Of a stretch of DNA of 9,549 nucleotides, positions 1 through 5,684 are shown piece by piece. Position 1 is the stretch's first letter. Each line of letters opens with the position of its first letter. The notes under the pieces were generated by a model. It made no database searches. It had not been told where the DNA came from and was given only the letters and a program-made list of their open reading frames with translations. The position numbers and the translations under genes were made by a program. The DNA lies in contig JABMSA010000402.1 in assembly GCA_013202185.1 (NCBI GenBank), positions 1-9,549 of the forward strand. The letters are read 5' to 3'. Origin of the DNA: Planctomycetota bacterium. Lineage in GTDB: Bacteria; Planctomycetota; PUPC01; JABMSA01.

Positions 1-249
1 CGTCATGGCGGTCTGTACTACCTGTTTGTCGGGTTCTCTCACCGGCACTACTATGAGACTTTCGTCGTGGTGTCCGCCGACCCGCGCAGGTTTCTTCCTG
101 AACACAAGATCACGACGTTGTTCACGCACGCACCCGAGTTCATCGAGATTGACGGCGTGACCTACATGAGTTCCTGTGGAATCGAGGATCCCCAGGTTCT
201 TAATCGTTCGGGCCTCTGGATGAGCAGAATTCGGTGGCTTGCGCCGTGA
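1..249 (+). CDS. C-terminal end of a beta-propeller glycoside hydrolase-like protein (partial)
   Basis: The reading frame is open from base 1 and ends at TGA 247-249, giving the last 82 residues of a longer protein whose start lies outside the window. The translation opens RHGGLYYLFVGFSHRHYYET, continues with a VVVSADPRRF segment, and later has HAPEFIEIDGVTYMSSCG. Alternating 'G-x-YYLFVG' and 'V-SADP-RF' strands, followed by 'APEFIEIDG-xYM-S', are typical of the last blades of five-bladed beta-propeller glycosidases and phosphorylases (GH43, GH32/68, GH130-like). There the protein would hydrolyse or phosphorolyse a plant- or fructan-type glycan. The catalytic carboxylates are normally further upstream and cannot be seen, so the family and substrate stay open. 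An internal GTG at 67 is not a credible start because the homologous-looking sequence continues upstream. It has no evident functional tie to the downstream genes. Confidence 0.6.
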   Translation, partial: RHGGLYYLFVGFSHRHYYETFVVVSADPRRFLPEHKITTLFTHAPEFIEIDGVTYMSSCGIEDPQVLNRSGLWMSRIRWLAP

Positions 250-273
250 ACGACAGAGGCCAACAAGCCGTTG

Positions 274-299
274 CTCGCGACGGCTTACTGCCGCGCGAG
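274..299 (+). terminator. Strong GC-rich hairpin after the glycosidase gene, possible terminator
   Basis: CTCGCG-(A)-CGGC pairs with GCCG-CGCGAG around a TTACT loop. This makes a 10-bp stem with one bulged A, starting 25 bases after the stop codon of the glycosidase fragment. No run of T follows, so it is not a classical intrinsic terminator. It may be a 3'-end stabilising or weak terminating hairpin. Confidence 0.4.
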
Positions 300-351
300 A
301 ACGGCGGCGTTCGAAGTCACCGCCCCGTTCTGGCCAAGTCAAAACAGATAA

Positions 352-370
352 TCGAATCCAGCATCGGCTC
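352..370 (+). repeat. Possible left end: T-arm-like motif matching the right-end sequence
   Basis: TCGAATCC (352-359) and GGCTC (366-370) recur in the same order and orientation near the far end of the cassette, at 3340-3347 and 3353-3357. The gap between the two blocks is 6 bases here and 5 there. They bracket the recombinase genes and could be the two att sites. The shared length is short and imperfect, so chance is a real alternative. Confidence 0.25.
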
Positions 371-422
371 ATGAAACACGAAATCAGTTAACATCCCACT
401 TCCCCCCGCACACCATGCGTCA

Positions 423-452
423 TTTCGAACTCCCACCGGTTATATATACAAT
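423..452 (+). promoter_or_regulatory. Possible promoter for the recombinase cassette
   Basis: An AT-rich island (TTATATATACAAT, 440-452) stands out in a GC-rich region and includes a plausible -10 (TATACA, 445-450). The -35 candidate TTTCGA (423-428) is poor, at 16 bp. It is about 100 bases upstream of the first cassette gene. The call rests mainly on base composition. Confidence 0.25.
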
Positions 453-514
453 AGAGGGAGTATGTTTCCGCCAGACGGCGCACCAGAGGCAAAGCTGAGG
501 TCGTCGTGGGCTTC

Positions 515-532
515 GTCCGCCAGAATGCGGAC
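515..532 (+). other. Hairpin just upstream of the small-protein ribosome site
   Basis: GTCCGC and GCGGAC form a perfect 6-bp inverted repeat around CAGAAT. It ends 9 bases before the AAGGAG ribosome site of the 553 gene. It could influence translation of the cassette's first gene, but no function is shown. Confidence 0.3.
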
Positions 533-552
533 TCTTCGCCAAGGAGTAGCCC

Positions 553-825
553 ATGCACAGAGCCGAGCCGTCTGCCAAATCCGATCGCAACCTGCGTCCT
601 CACGAGCGTTTTCAGGAAGTAGCCACCATCCTTGCCAGCGGCCTTCTTCGCCTGAAGAACAGGCGTGAGACGTGTGGCGTGAGGCTTGAGGAAGAAGTCC
701 AAGCCCCGCCGCATAAATTGAACCCTCCGCCAGCCTCAAGTCCCAAGTCTCAAGCCCCAGGCCTAGAAAAACCCCTTGAGTTAACTCTCGAAAAACGGCG
801 TCATGTGCTTCCGCGTTCGCACTGA
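553..825 (+). CDS. Small basic protein of the recombinase cassette (hypothetical)
   Basis: The start is ATG 553, preceded by a clear AAGGAG (541-546) at normal spacing, and the product is 90 residues. The N-terminal half contains 'RF-EVATILASGLLRL', a short helical segment that I recognise from small uncharacterised proteins encoded just ahead of DUF2924/serine-recombinase pairs. The C-terminal half is low-complexity and rich in Pro, Ser and Lys. No enzyme motif, signal peptide or membrane segment is visible. Its leader (AAGGAGTAGC-CATG) is nearly identical to that of the DUF2924 gene downstream, which supports its being a real gene translated alongside it. Function unknown; a role in recombination directionality or cassette regulation is only a guess. 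Confidence 0.6.
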   Translation: MHRAEPSAKSDRNLRPHERFQEVATILASGLLRLKNRRETCGVRLEEEVQAPPHKLNPPPASSPKSQAPGLEKPLELTLEKRRHVLPRSH

Positions 826-894
826 GCTTCGGCGGACAAGTACAAGCGAGTTTATCACGCCATAGCTTTAGCGACGGCGGAAAAGGAGTAGCAC

Positions 895-1392
895 ATGAGC
901 CTGAATGTTGGGAAAGAAATCTCTGATTTGCGGCGGATGACGCTGCCCGAGCTGCGGGAGCGATTCGCCGAAGTGTTCGGCGAGCCGACGACGAGCCGCC
1001 ACAAGAACTACCTCGTCCGCCGGATCATCTGGAAGCTCCAGGCGAACGAGCAGGGTGGATTATCCGAGCGGGCACGGAAGCGGGCGAAGGAATTGGCAGC
1101 CACGTCGGACGTCCGCCTCACTCCCCCACCATTAAGAGCCGTCAACGCACCCGAACGCACGAGAGTCGGGTGCATCAAACCTTCCCACGATAACCGCGTG
1201 CCGCTGCCCGGTGCCACGATTGTCCGCGAGTACAAAGGCGAGTTGATCGAAGTGCGCATCCTGCCCAAGGGCTTCGACTACAAGGGCGAGGTTTACCGCA
1301 CACTGAGCGCCGTCGCCAAGGCAGTCACCGGCACACACTGGAATGGTTACCACTTCTTCAACCTCAGAAAGGACACCAATGGCAAGGAATAG
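895..1392 (+). CDS. DUF2924 family protein
   Basis: This 165-residue protein starts at ATG 895 behind AAGGAG (883-888). The N-terminal part has 'L-R-MTLPELRERFAEVFGE' and 'HKNYLVRRIIWKLQANEQGGLS', and the C-terminal part has 'ILPKGFDYKGEVYRTLSAVAKAVTGTHWNGYHFF'. Both are hallmarks of DUF2924, a phage/transposon-associated family nearly always encoded directly upstream of a large serine recombinase. The C-terminal half resembles small DNA-associated domains of the 'SLSAAA-A-TG-WNG-FF' type. The function is unestablished; an accessory DNA-binding role for the recombinase is commonly presumed. The gene overlaps the recombinase start by 14 bases, so the two are probably translationally coupled. 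Confidence 0.88.
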   Translation: MSLNVGKEISDLRRMTLPELRERFAEVFGEPTTSRHKNYLVRRIIWKLQANEQGGLSERARKRAKELAATSDVRLTPPPLRAVNAPERTRVGCIKPSHDNRVPLPGATIVREYKGELIEVRILPKGFDYKGEVYRTLSAVAKAVTGTHWNGYHFFNLRKDTNGKE

Positions 1393-2910
1393 TGCCATCC
1401 GCTGCGCAGTCTACACCCGCAAGAGCACGGATGAAGGCCTTGAGCAGGAGTTCAACTCGCTCGATGCCCAACGCGAGTCCGCCGAGGCTTACATCGCCAG
1501 CCAGAAGGGCGACGGTTGGGAATGCCTGCCAGATCGCTACGATGACGGCGGCTACTCGGGCGGCAACATCGACCGCCCTGCCTTCCAGCGGCTGATGGCT
1601 GATGTCGAGGCTGGCAAGATCGACTGCATCGTAGTCTACAAGATCGACCGCCTCTCGCGCTCTCTGATGGACTTCGCCAGGATCATGGAGACGCTCGAAC
1701 GCCAACGCGTGTCGCTCGTATCGGTCACCCAGCAGTTCAACACCACGACTTCGATGGGCCGCCTGACACTCAACATCCTGTTCAGCTTCGCGCAGTTCGA
1801 GCGCGAGATCATCTCCGAGCGCACGCGCGACAAGATGAGCGCGGCCCGCCGCAAGGGAAAGTGGACTGGCGGCAGGCCCGTCCTCGGGTACAATGTCCAT
1901 CCCGAAGGCGGGCGAATCATCGTGAACGAGGACGAGGCGGCGCGCGTTCGCGGCATCTTCAACCTCTACCTCGAGCACGAGGCGCTGATGCCCGTGGTGA
2001 AGGAACTGGCGGCCCTAGGCTGGCACAACAAACGCTGGATCACGAAAAAGGGGCGGGAAGTCGGCGGGCGACCATTCGACAAATCAGACCTGTTCAACCT
2101 GCTAACCAACGTCCTCTACATCGGCAAGATCACCTACAAAGACGAACATCACGATGGCGAGCACCCGGCCATTGTGGACGAAGAATCGTTCCGCCGGGTG
2201 CAGAGAATCCTGCAGCGCAACGGGCGCTCGGGCGGGAAGCACGTGCGGAACCGCTTCGGCGCGCTGCTCAAGGGCATCATGCGGTGCGAAGCGTGCGGCT
2301 GCGCCATGGTCCACACGTCCACCAAGAACGGCAGCAAACGCTACCGCTACTACGTCTGCGGAAACGCTCACAAACGCGGCTGGCACACCTGCCCCTCGAA
2401 GTCGATCCCGGCACAGGAGATCGAGCGGTTCGTGATCGACCAAATCCGTGCGCTCGGCCGCGACCAAGCACTCGTAGCGGAAACACTGCGCCAGGCCCGC
2501 GAGCAGGCACTTGCACGCATCAGCGAACTCGAGGCCGAACGGAAGGCTCTGGAACGACAGCTTACAAGGCTCTTCGCGACCTCGCAAGCCAGGCGGTGCG
2601 AGATGGCGTCGCCGCCGACCGAATGGCTGACCTGCAGGACCGCGTCCGCACCACTAAGCAGCGAACCACGCAGGTCCTCGATGAACTCATCACGCTCGGG
2701 CGAGAACTCATAGATGAGAAGGAAGCGGCTCGCATCCTCGGGACATTCGATCCCGTGTGGGAAACACTTTCTCCTCGAGAGCAGGTCCGCGTAATCCACC
2801 TCCTGGTCGAGCAGGTCAGCTACGACGGCCGCGACGGTACGGTTTCCGTAGCACTTCACCCCACTGGCATCAAGGCATTGGCTGAAGAAATGGAAGAGGT
2901 ACCCGTATGA
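1379..2910 (+). pseudogene. Large serine recombinase, interrupted by a single-base frameshift
   Basis: The start is ATG 1379 (product begins MARNSAIRCAVYTRKSTDEG), inside the end of the DUF2924 gene. The resolvase domain (about residues 7-150) has the catalytic Ser16 in YTRKS, then KIDRLSRS and the FAQFEREIISERTRDK helix. A recombinase domain follows (about 170-290), then a zinc ribbon with Cys303, Cys306, Cys327 and Cys338, then the start of a coiled coil. In frame, the protein stops at 2713 after an out-of-frame tail. From about 2570 the frame one base back continues the coiled coil (RDLASQAVRDGVAADRMADL) and a normal C-terminus (ETLSPREQVRVIHLLVEQV), ending at 2910. That end overlaps the next gene by ATGA. 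One missing base in GGCTCTTCGCGAC (2568-2580) would restore about 510 residues. It is either a decayed gene or a sequencing/assembly error; no slippery heptamer for programmed shifting is obvious. All catalytic and zinc residues precede the break. Confidence 0.85.
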
Positions 2911-3320
2911 CGAGAGCGATCACCATCAAGAAGCAGATCCACTTCCGCCAAGGACGCGGGCACAGGAAAGTGCTCAAGGAGGGCAAGGTCCGAAAGACCG
3001 AGCCGGCGAGCAGCGTCCCACGAATCTCCCGCCTGATGGCCCTGGCGATACACATGCAGGAACTGGTCGACGCAGGCGAAGTGGCCGATTACGCCGAACT
3101 GGCGCGACTGTCACACGTTACCCGCGCCCGCATCACGCAGATCATGAACTTGGGGCACTTGGCCCCCGACATTCAGGAAGAACTCCTTCTCCTGCCGCTC
3201 TCGAACGGCGGTCGCGACCCAATCCGAGAGAGAATGGTGCGGCCGATCGCAGCGATTCCGGATTGGCGGAAGCAGCGGAGGATGTGGATGGAGGTGAGGC
3301 CCGCGGGCGAGAATTGTTAA
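2907..3320 (+). CDS. Small HTH-type protein of the recombinase cassette
   Basis: The start is ATG 2907, overlapping the TGA of the recombinase C-terminal frame (ATGA). This signals translational coupling and fixes the true end of the recombinase. The product has 137 residues. The N-terminal third is strongly basic (KKQIHFRQGRGHRKVLKEGK). The middle, about 50-100, reads 'LVDAGEVADYAELARLSHVTRARITQIMNLGHLAPDIQEELL', a helix-turn-helix of the ParB/KorB-like or sigma-like kind, 'SHVTRARITQIMN' being the recognition helix. It ends with short helices. Proteins of this type commonly follow DUF2924-associated recombinases. A DNA-binding accessory role in integration/excision, or repression of the cassette, is plausible but unproven. 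Confidence 0.75.
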   Translation: MTRAITIKKQIHFRQGRGHRKVLKEGKVRKTEPASSVPRISRLMALAIHMQELVDAGEVADYAELARLSHVTRARITQIMNLGHLAPDIQEELLLLPLSNGGRDPIRERMVRPIAAIPDWRKQRRMWMEVRPAGENC

Positions 3321-3357
3321 CCATTCGGGTCGTGCTGGTTCGAATCCGATATGGCTC
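3316..3357 (+). other. tRNA/tmRNA 3'-half-like sequence, candidate right attachment site
   Basis: The bases after the last cassette gene carry GGTTCGAATCC (3337-3347), the canonical T-arm/B-box core, followed by GGCTCCA (3353-3359) like an acceptor 3' strand. The stretch even begins GTTAACC, as in a tRNA-Asn anticodon loop. The T stem pairs imperfectly (GCTGG against CCGAT, one mismatch plus G-U pairs) and no 5' half precedes it, so this is not a functional tRNA. It is best read as a remnant or att site left by integration into a tRNA or tmRNA gene. The identity of the parent RNA is uncertain. Confidence 0.5.
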
Positions 3358-3388
3358 CACACTTGAGCGTTCTTATTCGAGAATGTTG

Positions 3389-3416
3389 TTGACACTGATC
3401 CCCAAATCGGTAGGAT
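3389..3416 (+). promoter_or_regulatory. Sigma-70-type promoter for the EBP gene
   Basis: A perfect -35 (TTGACA, 3389-3394), a 16-bp spacer and a fair -10 (TAGGAT, 3411-3416) lie about 32 bases beyond the tRNA-like remnant. They point toward the regulator gene and leave a leader of roughly 150 bases. A housekeeping promoter is what one would expect for an enhancer-binding protein that must be present before induction. Confidence 0.5.
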
Positions 3417-3572
3417 AGGTGTATGGGAGGTCTGTTCCGACTATGGACCTGTCTTGGCGCCTGCGGTTCTCACTAGCGATTAACACACGAAGTCGAGGCT
3501 TGGGACGCCTGTTGTTTGAGGGTGCGGTTATGGCCGGTACGTAACGAGGCGCTGCCGGAAGATGGAAGTGCA

Positions 3573-4934
3573 GTGAAATCACAGACATTTGCAATTATAG
3601 TCGTCGCAAGAGACGCCGAGGTTGCACGCACGATCGATAGGCTGTTTCCCGAAGGCTCTGTGCAGGTTTCCCGCGAGTCGAGCATTGATCGCGTCTTGGA
3701 GCGGCTCGAGTCGGCCTCGTATGATGTGTTGCTCATCACCAGCACTGCTTTTAAGGCTGGGGAGATTGACGGCGTGGAACTGCTGGAGGTGATCAGCGCG
3801 AAAAGTCCGGCCACCCAAATTCTCTTCCTTGCTGCGAAGCAAGATATCCGGCTGGCCATGTCTGCACTCAAGGCAGGCAGTTATCAGTATGCAAGGCTGC
3901 CGATAGGTGACGAGGAGCTTCGGTTGCTCATCGAAGCGGCTGTTGCCGAGAAGCAGCAGACCATGCCGTCGGCGGCTGAAACGGCGGGGCGTGACGCCGC
4001 GCCGCAGGAGCTGATCGGGCGGTCGCCGCAAATGCAAGCGGTCCACGGACAGATTCGGTTGGCCGCGACAACAGACATCCCGGTGCTGCTTTCCGGTGAG
4101 ACGGGCACGGGCAAGGATCTGGCCGGTCAAGAGATCCACTGCCAAAGTGATCGCAAGAACGGGCCATTTGTCCCCATTCATTTGGGCGCGCTGCCTGCCG
4201 AACTCGTTGCGAGCGAGCTGTTCGGCCATGAAAAGGGCGCCTTCACGGGCGCCCTGGAGGGTCGCCAGGGCAAGTTCGAGCAGGCTCACAATGGCACTGT
4301 GTTTCTTGACGAGATTACCACAATCGACGAGAAGGTGCAGGTAAGCCTGCTGCGGCTTATTGAGCAGCGGAGATTCAGCAGACTTGGTGGCCGGAAAGCC
4401 CTTTCGACGAACATCAGGCTGATTGCGGCATCCAATCAGGACCTCGACGATGCCGTTGGGCGGGGTGTTTTCCGCGAGGATCTCTACTATCGGTTGAACG
4501 TTTTCCGGATTGTCATGCCTCCGCTGAGGGAGCGTCGAGGTGATATCTCGTTGCTCATCGAGCATTTCCTCAAGCGCTATAACACCTCGTTCCAGAAGAA
4601 CATAGCGGGGATCGCGCCGGACTGCTTTGCCCTGCTGGAATCGTACGATTGGCCAGGCAACGTGCGGGAATTGAAGAACGTCGTTCAGCGGGCCGCGCTG
4701 GTGTGCGACAGCGAGGTCATCCTTCCGAAACACCTGCCACCTCGTTTCCGACCCGACCGGCCGGTGCGGCAGAAGATGACCTTCGAGGTGGGAACCTCTC
4801 TGGACGAGATCGAACGGGAGGTAATTGTCCGAACGCTTACGGCGGTGCAGGACAATCGCAGGCGGGCGGCGGAGACGCTCGGCATCAGCCGACGCACTCT
4901 CTACAACAGACTTCGCAAGTATGAACTCATATAA
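3573..4934 (+). CDS. Sigma-54-dependent NtrC-family activator with a degenerate receiver
   Basis: The start chosen is GTG 3573 behind GGAAG (3564-3568), because the receiver fold begins just after it (KSQTFAIIVVARDAEV). This gives 453 residues. Residues 6-127 fit the alternating strand/helix pattern of a receiver domain, but the phosphoryl-acceptor Asp is Thr56 (YDVLLIT), the acidic pair is A-R-D, the switch Thr is Ala87 and the conserved Lys is Leu109. The AAA+ domain (about 147-370) is complete: Walker A GETGTGKD (175-182), the sigma-54 contact loop GAFTGA (222-227), Walker B GTVFLDE (241-247), and the FREDLYYRLNVF and WPGNVREL motifs. A Fis-type HTH closes the protein (EREVIVRTL to SRRTLYNRLRKYEL). 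It should remodel sigma-54 holoenzyme at the -24/-12 promoter 3' of its own gene. Loss of the Asp implies control by something other than direct phosphorylation. Confidence 0.92.
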   Translation: MKSQTFAIIVVARDAEVARTIDRLFPEGSVQVSRESSIDRVLERLESASYDVLLITSTAFKAGEIDGVELLEVISAKSPATQILFLAAKQDIRLAMSALKAGSYQYARLPIGDEELRLLIEAAVAEKQQTMPSAAETAGRDAAPQELIGRSPQMQAVHGQIRLAATTDIPVLLSGETGTGKDLAGQEIHCQSDRKNGPFVPIHLGALPAELVASELFGHEKGAFTGALEGRQGKFEQAHNGTVFLDEITTIDEKVQVSLLRLIEQRRFSRLGGRKALSTNIRLIAASNQDLDDAVGRGVFREDLYYRLNVFRIVMPPLRERRGDISLLIEHFLKRYNTSFQKNIAGIAPDCFALLESYDWPGNVRELKNVVQRAALVCDSEVILPKHLPPRFRPDRPVRQKMTFEVGTSLDEIEREVIVRTLTAVQDNRRRAAETLGISRRTLYNRLRKYELI

Positions 4935-4938
4935 GTGA

Positions 4939-4963
4939 TGAGTGTGCATAATATGCACACTCA
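4939..4963. promoter_or_regulatory. Perfect 25-bp palindrome, candidate activator binding site 1
   Basis: TGAGTGTGCAT and ATGCACACTCA form a perfect inverted repeat (11-bp arms, 3-base centre) starting four bases after the EBP stop codon. There is no T-run, so a terminator is unlikely. Its core, GTGCAT-AAT-ATGCAC, shares the ATGCAC half-site with the site at 5119. It sits about 300 bp upstream of the -24/-12 promoter, the usual range for an enhancer. It is probably bound by the EBP. Confidence 0.6.
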
Positions 4964-5118
4964 CAGCGGCGCTCTGCGATGCCTCTCTGGCTCGCGCCTC
5001 ATTCCTTAATCTCCTTGCAGAACAAGTGTTTTCTGCCCTTCTCGGGCTCCACTGAATTCAATCTTCCCCCGGCCCAGTGTGTCCTTTAGGTACACCAAAA
5101 CGGACAGATGTTGAACAC

Positions 5119-5135
5119 ATGCACCATACGTGCAC
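5119..5135. promoter_or_regulatory. TGCAC-N5-GTGCA inverted repeat, candidate activator site 2
   Basis: TGCAC (5120-5124) and GTGCA (5130-5134), with a 5-base spacer, match the geometry of NtrC-type enhancers (TGCAC-N5-GTGCA). They lie about 120 bp upstream of the -24 element. Together with the palindrome at 4939 and a single GTGCAT half-site at 5190-5195, this suggests a multi-site enhancer for the upstream regulator. Confidence 0.5.
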
Positions 5136-5245
5136 AGTTTTGGCCAGCGGGGCGGCGTCGCACGCAGAACACTGGACTTTGGCGCCGTCGTGCATTGCCC
5201 GTAAGTGCTTGTTGAACAACGTATTAGGGTTTTCTTCGATCTCTT

Positions 5246-5261
5246 TGGCACGGCATTTGCA
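5246..5261 (+). promoter_or_regulatory. Sigma-54 (-24/-12) promoter of the operon
   Basis: TGGCACG (5246-5252), four bases, then TTGCA (5257-5261) matches the sigma-54 consensus TGGCACG-N4-TTGCA at every specified position. GG-to-GC spacing is exact (5247/5248 to 5259/5260). Transcription would start near 5272, giving a leader of about 58 bases before the ATG at 5330. A sigma-54 activator gene directly upstream makes the assignment very likely. Confidence 0.88.
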
Positions 5262-5329
5262 TTCCTCTATGCGCAACACCTAAGTTGTTCCTCATCGGCC
5301 AGTTCATCACGTGATCGGAAGAAAGAACA

Positions 5330-5632
5330 ATGTCGACCGATGCTGTCCTCGTTCTGGGGACCGACGACAACAAGGAGTTGATTGAACTCATATTCAACGC
5401 CGGCCTCGCTCCGGTCGTTCGGAAAACAATGCGGGGCGTCCTTGCGAAGCTCCCCACAGAGCGTTTTACGGCCATCCTTGTGGATCGCGACCACAGTAAT
5501 GACGACTTGCTTGAATTCGTCCTCAACGTGCGAGATATCGACATTGAGATACCGGTATTTATCGTCGGCGAGCCGGCAGATCCAAAGAGCGATGAGATGC
5601 TCACGCGCCTACGCAATATACATTTTATCTGA
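5330..5632 (+). CDS. Short receiver-like (REC) protein
   Basis: The start is ATG 5330 with GGAAGAAAG upstream; the product has 100 residues. The pattern matches a response-regulator receiver through the fifth strand: 'VLVLGTDDNKELIELIFNAG' with acidic residues Asp12/Asp13, then 'FTAILVDRD' placing Asp52 at the phosphoryl-acceptor position, then 'IEIPVFIVGE' as strand 4. The switch Thr is missing, and the protein stops at 'RNIHFI', just before the conserved Lys-Pro and the last helix, so it is about 20 residues shorter than usual. Neighbouring frames do not continue the fold, so this is not a simple frameshift. It is the first gene after the sigma-54 promoter. It could accept phosphate from the operon kinase or act as a protein-interaction module for the EBP. 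The domain call is moderately sure; the function is inferred. Confidence 0.65.
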   Translation: MSTDAVLVLGTDDNKELIELIFNAGLAPVVRKTMRGVLAKLPTERFTAILVDRDHSNDDLLEFVLNVRDIDIEIPVFIVGEPADPKSDEMLTRLRNIHFI

Positions 5633-5673
5633 GGCGACGGAAATCCCGAGCGGATCAAAGGAATACGCAACAC

Positions 5674-5680
5674 GGGAGGT
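5674..5680 (+). promoter_or_regulatory. Ribosome binding site of the proA-like gene
   Basis: GGGAGGT lies four bases before ATG 5685. It decides the start: the frame is open for 300 bases further upstream, but that extension overlaps the receiver-like gene and has no family resemblance. Confidence 0.7.
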
Positions 5681-5684
5681 GCTC

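Larger units (their letters stand above)
250..552. other. Non-coding stretch between glycosidase fragment and recombinase cassette
   Basis: I see no convincing gene here. The short frames on either strand lack ribosome sites and family resemblance. The stretch holds the hairpin at 274-299, a tRNA-T-arm-like motif at 352-370, an AT-rich island at 440-453 that could be a -10 region, and a 6-bp hairpin at 515-532 just before the ribosome site of the next gene. A frame from ATG 462 has GGGAG only one base upstream, too close for a normal start. Confidence 0.5.
4935..5329. promoter_or_regulatory. 395-bp control region between the EBP gene and the operon
   Basis: No credible gene is present; short frames on both strands have no ribosome site or family resemblance. 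The region holds the 25-bp palindrome, the TGCAC-N5-GTGCA site, two copies of TGTGAACA-like TGTTGAACA (5109-5117 and 5210-5218, 101 bp apart), the sigma-54 promoter, and a 10-bp palindrome ATCACGTGAT (5306-5315) in the leader. It is long and ordered enough to be a looping enhancer-promoter region. Confidence 0.6.

Noticed and set aside
388..739. Two overlapping - strand frames and a + strand frame from 462
   Set aside because: They have no family resemblance or properly spaced ribosome site. The region overlaps the better supported 553 gene and its leader.
1861..2560. + strand open frame overlapping the recombinase before the frameshift
   Set aside because: Its sequence before about 2565 is an arginine/histidine-rich shadow of the recombinase frame. 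Only the part after the shift is genuine recombinase.
2565..2580. Programmed -1 frameshift in the recombinase
   Set aside because: No X-XXY-YYZ-type slippery heptamer or clear downstream structure is seen, so a mutation or sequence error is simpler.
4939..4963. Intrinsic terminator for the activator gene
   Set aside because: The stem is perfect but moderately AT-rich at the centre and is followed by CAGCGGCG, with no T-run. An operator is more likely.
3579..4964. 461-residue open frame on the - strand opposite the activator gene
   Set aside because: It mirrors the EBP coding frame, has no recognisable domain or ribosome site, and the + strand frame carries complete AAA+ and HTH motifs.
5006..5283. 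Short frames on both strands in the operon control region
   Set aside because: They lie across the enhancer sites and the sigma-54 promoter and show no protein-family pattern.
5632..5684. Frameshift continuing the short receiver-like protein
   Set aside because: The other frames after 5632 do not supply the missing Lys-Pro and final helix, so the shortness appears genuine.
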